A stretch of 64,000 nt of DNA from Streptomyces sp. ISL-11 (GCF_018614525.1 NZ_JAGGOL010000013.1:1-64000), one strand, 5' to 3'. Counted from the first letter of the stretch, positions 1-8,605 are shown. A program made the numbers and translations. Notes: a model not told the origin generated them from the sequence alone.

Positions 1-1200
1 CTCAGCCCGGACCGGGCCCACGCGGGCGGCCTGGCCGCGCTGCGGGCCGCCGGCGGGCGCATCGCCTCGGCGGAGGCCGGCGACCGGACCGTACGCGGCG
101 CCGCCCTGGTCGTCGACGGCATCGTCGGCATCGGCGGCAAGGGCGGCCTGCGCCCGGACGCGGAGGCGCTGGTGAAGGCCGCGAGGTCCGGGCGGGCCCT
201 GATCGTCTCCGTGGACCTGCCCAGCGGCGTCGACGCGAACAGCGGCGAGGTGCGGGGGACGGCGGTGCGGGCGGACGCGACGGTCACCTTCGGCGCGTAC
301 AAACCCGGCCTGCTCATCGACCCGGCGCGCGAGCACACGGGCGCGCTGCGCCTGATCGACATCGGGCTGGAGCCCTTCCTGCCGCGCCGCCCCGACGCGG
401 AGGCGCTCCAGCACGCGGACGTCGGCGCGCTGCTGCCGCGGCCGCAGGCGGAGAGCGACAAGTACCGGCGCGGTGTGGTGGGCGTGGTGGCCGGTTCGGC
501 CCGCTACCCCGGCGCGGCGCTCCTGGCCGTGGCGGGCGCCCTGCACGGCGGCGCGGGCGCGGTCCGCTACGCCGGCCCCGCGGCGGACGCGGTCGTCTCC
601 CGCTTCCCCGAGACCCTGGTCACCACGGGCCCGCCGGCGAAGGCCGGGCGGGTACAGGCGTGGGTCGTGGGCCCGGGCGTCGGCGACGACGCGGCGGCCC
701 GGCGGGCCCTGGACGACGTCCTGGCCTCCGACGTACCGGTCCTGGTCGACGCGGACGGCCTGCGCCTGCTGACGGCCGAGACGCTACGGGCCCGCGACGC
801 CGAGACCGTCCTGACCCCGCACGCCGGCGAGGCCGCCGCACTGCTGGGTGCCTCCCGCGCCCACGTGGAGGCGACCCGCCTGACATCGGCGCGCGAACTG
901 GCGGAACGGTACGGCGTGACGGCCCTGCTGAAGGGCTCCACGACGGTCGTCGCCTCCGGCCACCGCGCGGTGCGCGTCAACCCGACGGGAACACCGTGGC
1001 TGGCGACGGCGGGCAGCGGCGACGTCCTGTCGGGCCTGACGGGCTCACTGCTGGCAGCGGGCCTGACGGGCCGCGACGCGGCATCGGTGGGCGCGTACCT
1101 GCACGGCCTGGCGGCCCGGTCCCTGGGAGCGGCACCCCTGACGGCGATGGGGGTGGCGGATGCGCTGCGGGGGGTCTGGGGGGAGGTGGGGGCCAGGTGA
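1..1200 (+). CDS. nnr: Bifunctional NAD(P)H-hydrate epimerase/dehydratase, 5' end missing
   Basis: This enzyme repairs hydrated NAD(P)H: an N-terminal epimerase interconverts the hydrate epimers and a C-terminal ADP-dependent dehydratase restores NAD(P)H. The frame is open from base 1, so the gene enters from the left; an internal GTG at 172 is not the start. The end of the epimerase domain is seen as DGIVGIGGKGGLRP and VSVDLPSGVDANSGEV. The dehydratase domain follows from about base 475 (GVVGVVAGSARYPGAALLAV) and carries the ribokinase-like ATP/ADP loop TAGSGDVLSGLTGSL near base 1005. The enzyme is cytosolic. In actinobacteria this gene usually lies beside acpS on the same strand; here it is 12.7 kb from acpS and on the opposite strand. 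Confidence 0.95.
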   Translation, partial: LSPDRAHAGGLAALRAAGGRIASAEAGDRTVRGAALVVDGIVGIGGKGGLRPDAEALVKAARSGRALIVSVDLPSGVDANSGEVRGTAVRADATVTFGAYKPGLLIDPAREHTGALRLIDIGLEPFLPRRPDAEALQHADVGALLPRPQAESDKYRRGVVGVVAGSARYPGAALLAVAGALHGGAGAVRYAGPAADAVVSRFPETLVTTGPPAKAGRVQAWVVGPGVGDDAAARRALDDVLASDVPVLVDADGLRLLTAETLRARDAETVLTPHAGEAAALLGASRAHVEATRLTSARELAERYGVTALLKGSTTVVASGHRAVRVNPTGTPWLATAGSGDVLSGLTGSLLAAGLTGRDAASVGAYLHGLAARSLGAAPLTAMGVADALRGVWGEVGAR

Positions 1201-1286
1201 TCGGCGTCCGACGGAGGGAAACCACAGCGGGCGCGGGTGTGGGCCCGTCATGCTGTCGACGGGACGAGCGGAGGAGGGCCGACGCG

Positions 1287-1430
1287 ATGACCGACACCGA
1301 CGACCGTGCCGAACAGGCGGAGCGGGTAAGCCTGCTGCTGCGTGAGTGGAACGGCTACGACCCCACGCCGGAGGAGGAGGCGCGTCTGGATGCCGAGCTG
1401 GACCGACGCCTGGCCGAAGCAACGCGCTGA
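1287..1430 (+). CDS. Small acidic hypothetical protein, 47 aa
   Basis: I do not recognise a family. The ATG at 1287 is preceded by GGAGGAGGG at 1271-1279, a good ribosome binding site. The product is 47 residues, very rich in Asp/Glu and Arg, and predicted helical, with a motif NGYDPTPEEEARLDAELDRR. Two points support it as a real gene: a strong ribosome binding site and a stop that falls 3 nt short of the convergent stop of the next gene. It lies 86 bp downstream of nnr on the same strand and could be read through from it. Function unknown. Confidence 0.6.
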   Translation: MTDTDDRAEQAERVSLLLREWNGYDPTPEEEARLDAELDRRLAEATR

Positions 1431-1433
1431 GCC

Positions 1434-2291
1434 TCAGCCTGCCTTGCCCTGCTCGTAGGCGGCGACCTTCATCCGGGCGAGGTCGAGGAGCTCGCTGTCC
1501 ATCGCCGTGAGCTCGGCTTCCCCTGTCGTGCGGCCGTCCGCCCATTCGGCGTTGGCGAACACGACCGACCGTACGGTCATGACGCGCCGGAGCACCCCGG
1601 CCCCGCCCGGCCGCAGCGGGGGAAGGTCCGAGCCGGGCGGCGGGTCCAGGGAGACGACCTGGTACCGGACCGGCGACATCGTCGCCATACCCATCACCGT
1701 GGCCGCGTCCTCGACCTTCCGGAAGCTCATGACGGTGACACTGATCCTGGCCTTCTTCGCGGAGTCCACGTAGAGCGCCGCCGTGGAACGCAGGCAGCCC
1801 CGCGACTGGTCGAGCAGCGCGGCGAGCTCCTCGCTGACGACGCGCGAGCAGTCCGTCGTGGTGGCCGTGTCCACCCGGCGGTACTCCTGGCCGGAGCGGC
1901 CCTTCACCACAGCGTCGGGGAACGCTCGTTCTCCTGTAATCACCGGGCGGGCGAGCAGCGAGGGGAGCGCGGCCGGGGCGTCCGGCGGGAGGGAGGCGGT
2001 GATGGCGGGGGCCGCGTCGCTCGGGTGGGCGGCGGCGGGGGCCGCGTCCTTGGCGTCCTTGGCCTGGTCCCTGTCGTGGGCCTTGCCGCCGATCGGCAGG
2101 AGGACGAGCACGGCGGTCACGGCGGCGGCCAGGGCGGGGACGGCTATGGCTGTGCGCAGGTAGTTCTTGCGGTTGGCCGACGGCTGAACCTGACGGGGCT
2201 CCGGCGCGGCAGCGGGCTGCGGAGTGTTGTCGCGGACGAACCGCTCCCAGACGTCGTCGGGGACGGCAGGGCGTTCGGGCTGCTCAGGCAT
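1434..2291 (-). CDS. Membrane-anchored protein with extracytoplasmic domain
   Basis: This is a 285-aa protein with a Pro-rich cytoplasmic N-terminus (about 45 residues), one transmembrane helix at about 46-67 (TAIAVPALAAAVTAVLVLLP) and an external domain of about 200 residues. The start is the ATG at 2291 (MPEQPERPAV); longer versions of the frame run into the neighbouring gene. The external domain has the pattern TATTTDCS...RGCL...YV followed by a V-rich strand and an Ala-rich helix. The same pattern occurs in the protein at 23756-24697, so the two look paralogous. It lies 71 bp downstream of the protease-NACHT gene on the same strand and could be co-transcribed with it. Function unknown; an anchored sensor or binding domain is an inference. 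Confidence 0.8.
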   Translation of the reverse strand: MPEQPERPAVPDDVWERFVRDNTPQPAAAPEPRQVQPSANRKNYLRTAIAVPALAAAVTAVLVLLPIGGKAHDRDQAKDAKDAAPAAAHPSDAAPAITASLPPDAPAALPSLLARPVITGERAFPDAVVKGRSGQEYRRVDTATTTDCSRVVSEELAALLDQSRGCLRSTAALYVDSAKKARISVTVMSFRKVEDAATVMGMATMSPVRYQVVSLDPPPGSDLPPLRPGGAGVLRRVMTVRSVVFANAEWADGRTTGEAELTAMDSELLDLARMKVAAYEQGKAG

Positions 2292-2362
2292 GGTGCGGAC
2301 CTTCGGGACGGCGCGGCCGTGGAAGGTCGTCCCTTTGTGCCGCTCTCGATCAGAGAGGGGAA

Positions 2363-5300
2363 TTATGCATCCGGGGGGCGGATGGTCAGGTGGGTGCCCT
2401 CGGGGAGCGCTTCGCCGTGCAGGACCGGGCCGGCGTGGACGACATCGATTCTGATCGGCCCGAGGGGGCGCAAGTGCGCCAGGTCCAGAGGTTCCGTCAG
2501 CTCGGTATGGCCGGCGAAAAGGAACTCCCGGAGGCCGGGATAGACCTTCGGCACGTACGGCAGTCCGTCGAGATTCGCCGGCCTGCTCAGCATCAGCCGC
2601 TCCACCCGGGGCATCGGCCGCGCGAATTTCAGCGCCGCGAGGTTCTCCATGCGGGTGGCCAGTTCTCTGAGCCGGGGAACGGTCTCCAGGGCGAGGTCCC
2701 GGAAATCGAAGCCGAGGCAGTTGAGATAGACGCTTTCGAGGCACGGGTGATGGTTCATCCTCGGAAGCCAACGGGCGTTCAGATCGCCGCCCAGGTTCAG
2801 ATGGGTGATCCCCTGCGGCAACGGCACCTCCCACGGCCGGTCGACCGAGGTGATGAGCAGCGCCTTCAGTGCGGGCGTGTCCAGATCCGCCAGATCACCC
2901 GCCTCGAACGCGCCCTGAATCCGCACCCGCGGCCGCCCGCCCATCTCCTTGAGCGCGGTGACGTGCTCCCGTGACTTCAGTACGAAGTCCAGCGTCCCCT
3001 CCCCCACGTCCTCGTAGGCAAGCCGGCCGATCACCGCCTCCGCGTACCGCTTCGTATCGAACCGGTCCCACGCCCACGCCAGCTGCGCCCGCACCCGCAG
3101 GGAGGGATGGGCGACGTACCGCGACAGCAGCGGGATCGCCTTCTCGTCCGCCACCGTCGTCGCCGCGACGACCACCGCGTGCGCCACCTCCTCCGGCAGC
3201 CCCTCCGGGCCCGGGAGCAGGTCCAGGACCACGTGGCCCGCCGCCGCCAGCTCCTTCGCCGCTTCGAGGTCGCGCGGCGGTACGAGTTCGCCCGCGGCCT
3301 TCTCGACCCGGGTGCGTACCTCCCAGTCGACCTCCGTGGCGTGTTCGAGGCAGGCCGCGGCCAGCAGGTGCAGGCGGGCCCGGTGGGTCTCCTCCCGGTC
3401 GCCGCGCGCCAGCAGCAGGCGCAGCAGTTCCGCGCGGGCCCGCGGCGGGGCGTGGCCGACCGCCATGCGCAGGACGTCGTCCCACTGGTCGTCATGGGCG
3501 TGGGCGACCAGGACGTCGAAGTCCCAGTCCTCCACGGCGGCCTGTGCGCCCAGGTAGTCCTGGAAGGTGCGGTGGATGAAATCGAGGGTCTCGCTGGTCG
3601 GCCGGCGCAGCAGGCCGCTGCGCAGGACGAGGTGGCGGAGGATCTCCTCCGCGCTGCCGCGCGCCGCGACGGACGGCATGGCGGGCAGGGCCCGTTCGAG
3701 GATCTCGACGGCCTTGTGCCACTCGATCACGGAGCGGCCGTTGCGGATCAGCCAGTAGGCGATCTTCTGCAACAACGCGATCTGCTGGGCCTGTTCGAGC
3801 TCCGGCCCGTCCTGGCCCATGACGATCTCGCGCTCGCGGTCACGTCGTACGAGCAGCAGTTCGAGCGCGGCGCGGTAGAGCTCCATCCGCCCGTGCGGCA
3901 GGTAGCCGTGCCGGGAGCGGTTGAGGGCGCAGATCAGCGCGCACATCAGCGGGTTGGTGGCCAGCATGCCGAGGTCGCGCTTGGTGACGACGGCGGTGGT
4001 GAGGGAGTCGCGGAAGGCGCGCAGCCGCTCGTTCTCGCGCTGCCCGGCCGCCGTGTGCCAGCGGTCGATGAAGGCCGTGACGTCACCGCGGCTCATGGGG
4101 AGCAGTTCCAGCTCGGTGAAGTCGGAGTCGGCCAGCCAGCCCTCCCGTACGGCGGAGGGGCGGGTGGTGATGACGTACCGGGCCTCCGGATAGGCGGCGA
4201 GCAGGTCCTTGACCCAGGTCAGGGTCCGGCGCCGGTCGGCCTCGGGAACCTCGTCCACACCGTCGATCAGCAGCAGCGCCGTGCCCTCGGTCAGCCTGCG
4301 GGTGGCCCAGCCCTGGGCGGCGGGCAGGCCGGAGAGCGGGCCCGCGGCGGCGGCCAGGAATTCCTCCGGCTGCGGGAGCTCACCCCGCCGGATGAGCGTC
4401 CGCAACGGCAGCGTCAGCGGCATGCAGCCGCTCAGGTGGCCGAGGCCGGGCGGCAGGTCGCCGCGCGCGGTGATCGTGGCGAGCCATTGCAGCAGCGTGG
4501 TCTTGCCCGAGCCGGCCGCCCCGCGCAGCAGGACGCGGCGCTGCCCGGCGAGTGCCTCCTCCGCGCGCTTCGGTGACGCCACGGAGCCGCCGGACCCCTC
4601 GCCGGAAGGGAGCCCGAAGGTGTCCGCGGACATCCGCCGCGCGGCCTCCGCGCCGGTCAGCTCCAGGCTGAGGTAGGCGGCGTCGAGCGGCCAGGTCTCG
4701 CCCTCGCCGTCGGAGAGCGTCAGGCCGATGATCGTCAGTTCGCCGGACTTCTCGACGATGTAGTCGCGCAGCCTGCGCTCGAACGCCTCGATCTCCAGCT
4801 GCCGGGGCGAGGCGAGCGACCGGGACTCCGGTTTGTGGCCCGCCAGCAGGCAGTCGCTGAGGAAGGTGAAGTCCGACCAGAGCGTCGCCGAGGGCGTCAC
4901 CGTGAGCCGCCCGTGCCGCCACCCGTTCGGGTCGGCACAGACCACGCCCGCGAGGAGACCGTCCACGAAGACGGCCGCACCGGACATGCCCGCCCACGGC
5001 GAGCCCCCGCCGGAAGGCGGTGCGGGCGCGCCGCAGTCGCTGTCGAGGACGTGCCGGCCGCTGAGCAGATTGCTGCCCGGCTTGAGGGAGCCCGTCACCT
5101 GCTCGGTGTCGAGCTCGCCGGCGGCGTCGCGCTGGACGTGCGGGTAGCCGATGGCCTGCGCGCCGGGCCAGACCCGCAGGTCGTACGCGCGGCCCCAGAC
5201 CACCGGCTCGAAGGCGGCCGCCGTCTCCTCGTCGACGAGGTCCCGCTCGGCGACGAGCAGCGCCGCGTCGCACCGCCGGTTGTCGTCCCGCGCCCACACC

Positions 5301-5464
5301 ACCCGGCAGCGCACCTGCCCGACGCCACCTGGCACGATCACCCGGGGGGTGTCGCAGTCGCCGATCACGTGCGCGGCGGTCAGAACGAGATTCGGTGCGA
5401 GGAGGTAGCCGCTTCCCTGACTCCGCCCGAATACGGCCGCAATGCGTTCCTTAGCCGGGTGCAC
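2363..5464 (-). CDS. Trypsin-like protease / NACHT STAND NTPase with LRR-like C-terminus
   Basis: About 1033 aa. Residues 1-200 form a trypsin-like serine protease domain with a complete triad: His in VLTAAHV (near 32), Asp in RRCDAALLV (near 66) and Ser in GMSGAAVF (near 160). A NACHT-type NTPase follows, with Walker A LLRGAAGSGKTTLL (near 318), Walker B ALLLIDGVDEVPE (near 398) and a sensor-like ARYVITTRPSAV. A helical region comes next, then a leucine-rich, LRR-like C-terminus from about 880. STAND NTPases of this plan are signal-activated switches, and several bacterial NACHT proteins are anti-phage defence proteins; the role here is inference. I chose the GTG at 5464 because it follows GAAGGGGG and starts 31 residues before the catalytic His. 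The frame also allows an ATG at 5686, but the added 74 residues are low complexity. Confidence 0.85.
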   Translation of the reverse strand: MHPAKERIAAVFGRSQGSGYLLAPNLVLTAAHVIGDCDTPRVIVPGGVGQVRCRVVWARDDNRRCDAALLVAERDLVDEETAAAFEPVVWGRAYDLRVWPGAQAIGYPHVQRDAAGELDTEQVTGSLKPGSNLLSGRHVLDSDCGAPAPPSGGGSPWAGMSGAAVFVDGLLAGVVCADPNGWRHGRLTVTPSATLWSDFTFLSDCLLAGHKPESRSLASPRQLEIEAFERRLRDYIVEKSGELTIIGLTLSDGEGETWPLDAAYLSLELTGAEAARRMSADTFGLPSGEGSGGSVASPKRAEEALAGQRRVLLRGAAGSGKTTLLQWLATITARGDLPPGLGHLSGCMPLTLPLRTLIRRGELPQPEEFLAAAAGPLSGLPAAQGWATRRLTEGTALLLIDGVDEVPEADRRRTLTWVKDLLAAYPEARYVITTRPSAVREGWLADSDFTELELLPMSRGDVTAFIDRWHTAAGQRENERLRAFRDSLTTAVVTKRDLGMLATNPLMCALICALNRSRHGYLPHGRMELYRAALELLLVRRDREREIVMGQDGPELEQAQQIALLQKIAYWLIRNGRSVIEWHKAVEILERALPAMPSVAARGSAEEILRHLVLRSGLLRRPTSETLDFIHRTFQDYLGAQAAVEDWDFDVLVAHAHDDQWDDVLRMAVGHAPPRARAELLRLLLARGDREETHRARLHLLAAACLEHATEVDWEVRTRVEKAAGELVPPRDLEAAKELAAAGHVVLDLLPGPEGLPEEVAHAVVVAATTVADEKAIPLLSRYVAHPSLRVRAQLAWAWDRFDTKRYAEAVIGRLAYEDVGEGTLDFVLKSREHVTALKEMGGRPRVRIQGAFEAGDLADLDTPALKALLITSVDRPWEVPLPQGITHLNLGGDLNARWLPRMNHHPCLESVYLNCLGFDFRDLALETVPRLRELATRMENLAALKFARPMPRVERLMLSRPANLDGLPYVPKVYPGLREFLFAGHTELTEPLDLAHLRPLGPIRIDVVHAGPVLHGEALPEGTHLTIRPPDA

Positions 5465-5710
5465 GACCCGCCCCCTTCGCCTCTTTCCGCCCTGCTGTGG
5501 CGCGTAATTGACGATACGACAGATGGGACGGGGCGTCCGGAGGATGGGCCGCTCGGCGCACCGCTCCACCAGCTCGTCGACGACGGGCCGCGCCGTCGGC
5601 GAGCCGGGGTCGATCCCCGCCGCCCTCGCCGCGGTGGTCACCCTGGGCGTCGATCGCCCGGTGACGCGAGGGGCGGAGCACGCCACAGGCCGCCGCCACC
5701 GCGTTTCTTT

Positions 5711-5734
5711 CGGATCATCCGATTCGTTGATCCG
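5711..5734. promoter_or_regulatory. Inverted repeat, possible operator
   Basis: CGGATCA (5711-5717) and TGATCCG (5728-5734) are perfect 7-bp inverted arms with a 10-bp spacer. They lie between the divergent NACHT and condensation genes. This could be a regulator site; no regulator gene is adjacent. Confidence 0.4.
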
Positions 5735-5747
5735 GGCGTGTCATTGA

Positions 5748-5798
5748 GCGATGCCCCATGGGGAGGATCGACAGCCGGGTGGTGGCGATGCCCCATGG
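5748..5798. repeat. Pair of 14-bp direct repeats GCGATGCCCCATGG
   Basis: GCGATGCCCCATGG occurs at 5748-5761 and 5785-5798, a 37-bp period. The first copy extends to the perfect palindrome CCCCATGGGG. The pair sits about 90-140 bp upstream of the condensation gene start. The spacing is about 3.5 helical turns, so cooperative protein binding is possible but not shown. Confidence 0.45.
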
Positions 5799-5886
5799 CG
5801 CGGCCGGCGACCGTCACCCGCGCTCGGTTCATCAGCTCCCTCCCTGCCCTGTCTGCGCCCCGAGGGCGCGTGAACGGAGAGCCCCC

Positions 5887-7287
5887 GTGCGAATGACTGA
5901 CATCCAGCGTTGCGAGGTCCGGCCCGGCCGTCTCGTGGAATGGACGCTGCATCCGGCGACCGTCGAGGCGGCGACCGGTCTGCCGGAGGATCCCCGGCCG
6001 CCCGCGTACGTACAGGAGGCCCACATCCGAACGGCTCGTTCGGTACGCGAGGACGGTCTGTCCGTACCGACCTGGACCGGCACGGCGTTCGACATCCCGG
6101 GGCAGGTCGATCTCGATGCCCTCCAGGGCGCGCTGCACGCCTGGACGCTCCGGCACGAGACGCTGCGCAGCGGCTTCCGCTGGGTCGGCGACGAGATGCG
6201 GCGCTTCACGCTGGACGCCGACGCCGTCGCGCTGCACCGCGAGGACGTGGGCGAATTCTCCGACGCGGCGGTGCTCACCCGGTACTTGCAGGACCGCTTC
6301 GACGTCGCGGCGGACGCGCTCACCTGGCCGAACTTCGTCTTCAGCGCGGTCGTCAGGGCGGACGGCGCGAGTGTCTACATGGTCTTCGACCACAGCAATG
6401 TCGACGCGTACTCGCTCTACCGCATCGCCGCCGAGATCCACGGACTCTACGCGTCCGCCCTCGAAGGCCGTGCCGTGGAGGCGCCGCCGGTCGCCAGCTA
6501 CGTCGACTTCTGTGCGATCGAGCGCACGAACGCCGATCAGATCGACGACACGCACGCGATCGTCGGGCGCTGGCGGGAGTTCGTCACCCGCTGCGACGGA
6601 AAGCTGCCGAACTTCCCCGTCGATCTGGGCCTCGACCCCGAAGCGCCGCTGCCCACGCAGAAGTTCATGCGGGAGATGCTCGTGGACGACACGGACGCGG
6701 CAGCCTTCGAGGCGCACTGCCGCCCGTACGGCGGGAGCCTGATCGGCGTCCTCGCGGCCACCGCCCTCATCGTCCGCGAGATCGGCGGGCAGCGGGTGTA
6801 CCGCACCGTCGTGCCGTTCCACACCCGGGTGAAGTCCCAGTGGTCGGACTCGGTGGGCTGGTACGTGGGCGGCGCGCCGATCGAGATCCCGGTGGACCGG
6901 GCGACGGACTTCGACAGTGCGCTGGAACTGGTCCGTGCCGCCGTGCGGAAGAACAAGCCGCTGTCACGGATGCCCATCGCCCGGGTCCTGCGCCTGCTGG
7001 GCTCCGACTTCCGGCCCACGTCCCCGGACCTGTACTCGATCGTCTCGTTCATCGACGCGCGAGACGTCCCCGGATCGGAGCGGTGGCAGGACCTGAAGGC
7101 GTACGCGCTGATCCGGGTCTCCTACGGCGACCAGGTGTGCGCGTGGGTCACCCGGCTCCCCGACGGCCTGCAGTTCGCCGCCCGCTATCCGGACACCGAG
7201 GCCGCGTACAAGAACATGCGGCTGTACGTCGAGCATCTGCGGGAACTCATCGTCTCGGTGACGCGCGGCGCGGCCGTGCGCGCGTAG
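5887..7287 (+). CDS. Stand-alone condensation-domain protein (NRPS C / acyltransferase type)
   Basis: A 466-aa protein of the chloramphenicol-acetyltransferase-like condensation fold used in non-ribosomal peptide synthesis and by PapA-type acyltransferases. The catalytic HxxxD motif is intact as VFDHSNVDAYS (His near residue 169). TLRHETLRSGF near the N-terminus and VGWYVGGAPIEIPV in the C-lobe fit the fold. No adenylation or carrier domain is fused or adjacent, so it would act in trans, joining an acyl or aminoacyl donor to an acceptor. The GTG at 5887 is 7 nt after GGAGA; the ATG at 5893 is the alternative. It is followed 129 bp later by a small ABM-like gene, which could be a partner. Substrates cannot be read from the sequence. 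Confidence 0.8.
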   Translation: MRMTDIQRCEVRPGRLVEWTLHPATVEAATGLPEDPRPPAYVQEAHIRTARSVREDGLSVPTWTGTAFDIPGQVDLDALQGALHAWTLRHETLRSGFRWVGDEMRRFTLDADAVALHREDVGEFSDAAVLTRYLQDRFDVAADALTWPNFVFSAVVRADGASVYMVFDHSNVDAYSLYRIAAEIHGLYASALEGRAVEAPPVASYVDFCAIERTNADQIDDTHAIVGRWREFVTRCDGKLPNFPVDLGLDPEAPLPTQKFMREMLVDDTDAAAFEAHCRPYGGSLIGVLAATALIVREIGGQRVYRTVVPFHTRVKSQWSDSVGWYVGGAPIEIPVDRATDFDSALELVRAAVRKNKPLSRMPIARVLRLLGSDFRPTSPDLYSIVSFIDARDVPGSERWQDLKAYALIRVSYGDQVCAWVTRLPDGLQFAARYPDTEAAYKNMRLYVEHLRELIVSVTRGAAVRA

Positions 7288-7416
7288 TCACGGACGTTTC
7301 CGAAAGGTCTCTCCTGCTGTCGCGCCCGTCACCCGTGCGGCCGGTGCCCCCGTGCGGAAGGCACCGACCGCTGATCGACTGGGTGGACACCGATGCCCAC
7401 CGCGGACGGAGCTGCT

Positions 7417-7713
7417 ATGGCGATCATCGTCGAGCTGAACATGACCGGAGCCACTCAGGCCCAGTACGAGCAGGTCGCGAACAAGGTGAGCAACGGGCGT
7501 GGCCTGGTCAAGAACCGCTCGGACTGGCCAGTGCCTGGTGTCATCGCACACGTTGCCGGACAGGGAGAGAACGGCTGGTTCGTCGTGGATGTCTGGGAGT
7601 CCGAGGAAGCATGGCAGCGATTCGCGGAAATCATGCTCCCGTACGCCCAAGAGGCCGGAATTCCGGAGTTCACGCCCAGGGTGTACCCGGCCTTCAATGT
7701 CGTGACCGAGTAG
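7417..7713 (+). CDS. ABM-like dimeric alpha/beta-barrel protein
   Basis: A 98-aa protein resembling the small ferredoxin-like dimeric barrels (antibiotic biosynthesis monooxygenase type). It starts MAIIVELNMTGATQAQYEQV, has VIAHVAGQGENGWFVVDVWE in the middle and ends PEFTPRVYPAF. The ATG at 7417 lies 5 nt after CGGAG; an in-frame ATG at 7393 has no such site. Members include cofactor-free monooxygenases, but also stress and heme proteins, so the activity is uncertain. It is co-oriented with the condensation gene, which suggests a shared small pathway. No TTA codon was seen. Confidence 0.75.
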   Translation: MAIIVELNMTGATQAQYEQVANKVSNGRGLVKNRSDWPVPGVIAHVAGQGENGWFVVDVWESEEAWQRFAEIMLPYAQEAGIPEFTPRVYPAFNVVTE

Positions 7714-7753
7714 CGAGCGAACGACTCGGCCGGCGCGGGTGGGTCATCGAACG

Positions 7754-8290
7754 TCAGGCATGCCGACCCACTCCGCTCTGCAGCAGATCCACGATGGCGA
7801 CCGTGCCCGGAAGTCCGGCCGCGCCTCTTCCGCTGTCTGCGGCCGGGAAGGGCGCTGTTCCGCCCTCCCGCAGCTCGAACCAGATCTGCTTGCCGACCAG
7901 GTCCAGGCCGTCCCACACCCACGTCACGCCCGACGCGTGCGCGATGCGGCGTACGAGCGACAGGCCGCGGCCGTCCCCCTCCCCCGCTCCGGCTCTGCGG
8001 GGCCACGGCGGGCGGGTCGGGTCGTCGTCGCGTACGGCGACGGTCACGCTCCCCGGCAGGACGGTCAGCTCGACGGTGAGCTCCGGCACCCGCGCCTGCC
8101 GCACGACGTTGGCCACGGCGTCGGACACACAGATCCGGGCCTCCTCGATCAGCACGCGGCGGTTCGCGGCGGCGAGTGCGGCGGTGACGAAGTCGCGGGC
8201 GAGCCGGGCCGTGGTGGGCGCTGTCGGGGCGACCAGGCGGTAGGTCTCGGGACGGGGCGGCGCGACGGTCGCGCAGCTGATCGCGGTCAT
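7754..8290 (-). CDS. ATP-binding protein, anti-sigma-factor kinase (RsbW/SpoIIAB) type
   Basis: A 178-aa GHKL ATPase of the small regulatory class abundant in Streptomyces. The N box is ICVSDAVANVVRQA, the G1 box VAVRDDDPTRPP and the G2 box GRGLSLVRRIAHASG. These proteins bind ATP and typically sequester or phosphorylate sigma factors or anti-anti-sigma factors in the cytoplasm. The ATG at 8290 overlaps the stop of the 57-aa gene upstream (ATGA), so the two are translationally coupled. With the XRE regulator further upstream it forms the regulator / small protein / ATPase cassette common in streptomycetes. No cognate sigma factor is in the window. Confidence 0.85.
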   Translation of the reverse strand: MTAISCATVAPPRPETYRLVAPTAPTTARLARDFVTAALAAANRRVLIEEARICVSDAVANVVRQARVPELTVELTVLPGSVTVAVRDDDPTRPPWPRRAGAGEGDGRGLSLVRRIAHASGVTWVWDGLDLVGKQIWFELREGGTAPFPAADSGRGAAGLPGTVAIVDLLQSGVGRHA

Positions 8291-8460
8291 CGGCCCGCCG
8301 CCCGTGCCCCGCGAGCGATCAGGTTGATCCCGTGCGCCCCTGCGACGAGGCGGTACGGGCTCGGCTCCGCCGGAGGCGGTGTCGCGGCCTCCGGCCCCGC
8401 GTCCCAGCGGCGGAAAAGAGCTCTCGCCCGGACGGTCAGGCGGCGGATAGGGTCTCGCAT
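8287..8460 (-). CDS. Small basic protein coupled to the ATPase, 57 aa
   Basis: Starts at the ATG at 8460, 7 nt after GAGGAG, and ends in a TGA overlapping the next start codon. The 57-residue product is Arg-rich at the N-terminus (MRDPIRRLTVRARALFRRWD), Pro-rich in the middle, and ends with SPYRLVAGAHGINLIARG. I do not recognise a domain. The tight coupling to the ATPase and the upstream XRE gene suggests it belongs to that regulatory cassette. It may be related to the small partner proteins usually encoded beside such XRE regulators, but the sequence is not a clear DUF397. Confidence 0.7.
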   Translation of the reverse strand: MRDPIRRLTVRARALFRRWDAGPEAATPPPAEPSPYRLVAGAHGINLIARGARAAGR

Positions 8461-8605
8461 GTCGGCGCTCCTCTGAAGCGTTGGCCACGCCCCCGGGCCG
8501 TTCACGCGGTCGCGGGGGTCCTCACTGACCATCACAGGGTGCCGACACCTCAAGGCCGGAACTATCAGACGTCGCTGATACCCGTGGCCCGAGGTGCACC
8601 GGGCG

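Noticed and set aside
2292-2834. Longer start for the membrane-anchored protein
   Set aside because: It would overlap the end of the NACHT gene by hundreds of bases with low-complexity sequence; ATG 2291 gives a standard topology.
5465-5686. Extension of the NACHT protein to an ATG at 5686
   Set aside because: The added residues are low complexity, without a domain or a good ribosome binding site; GTG 5464 has a purine-rich site and fits the protease fold.
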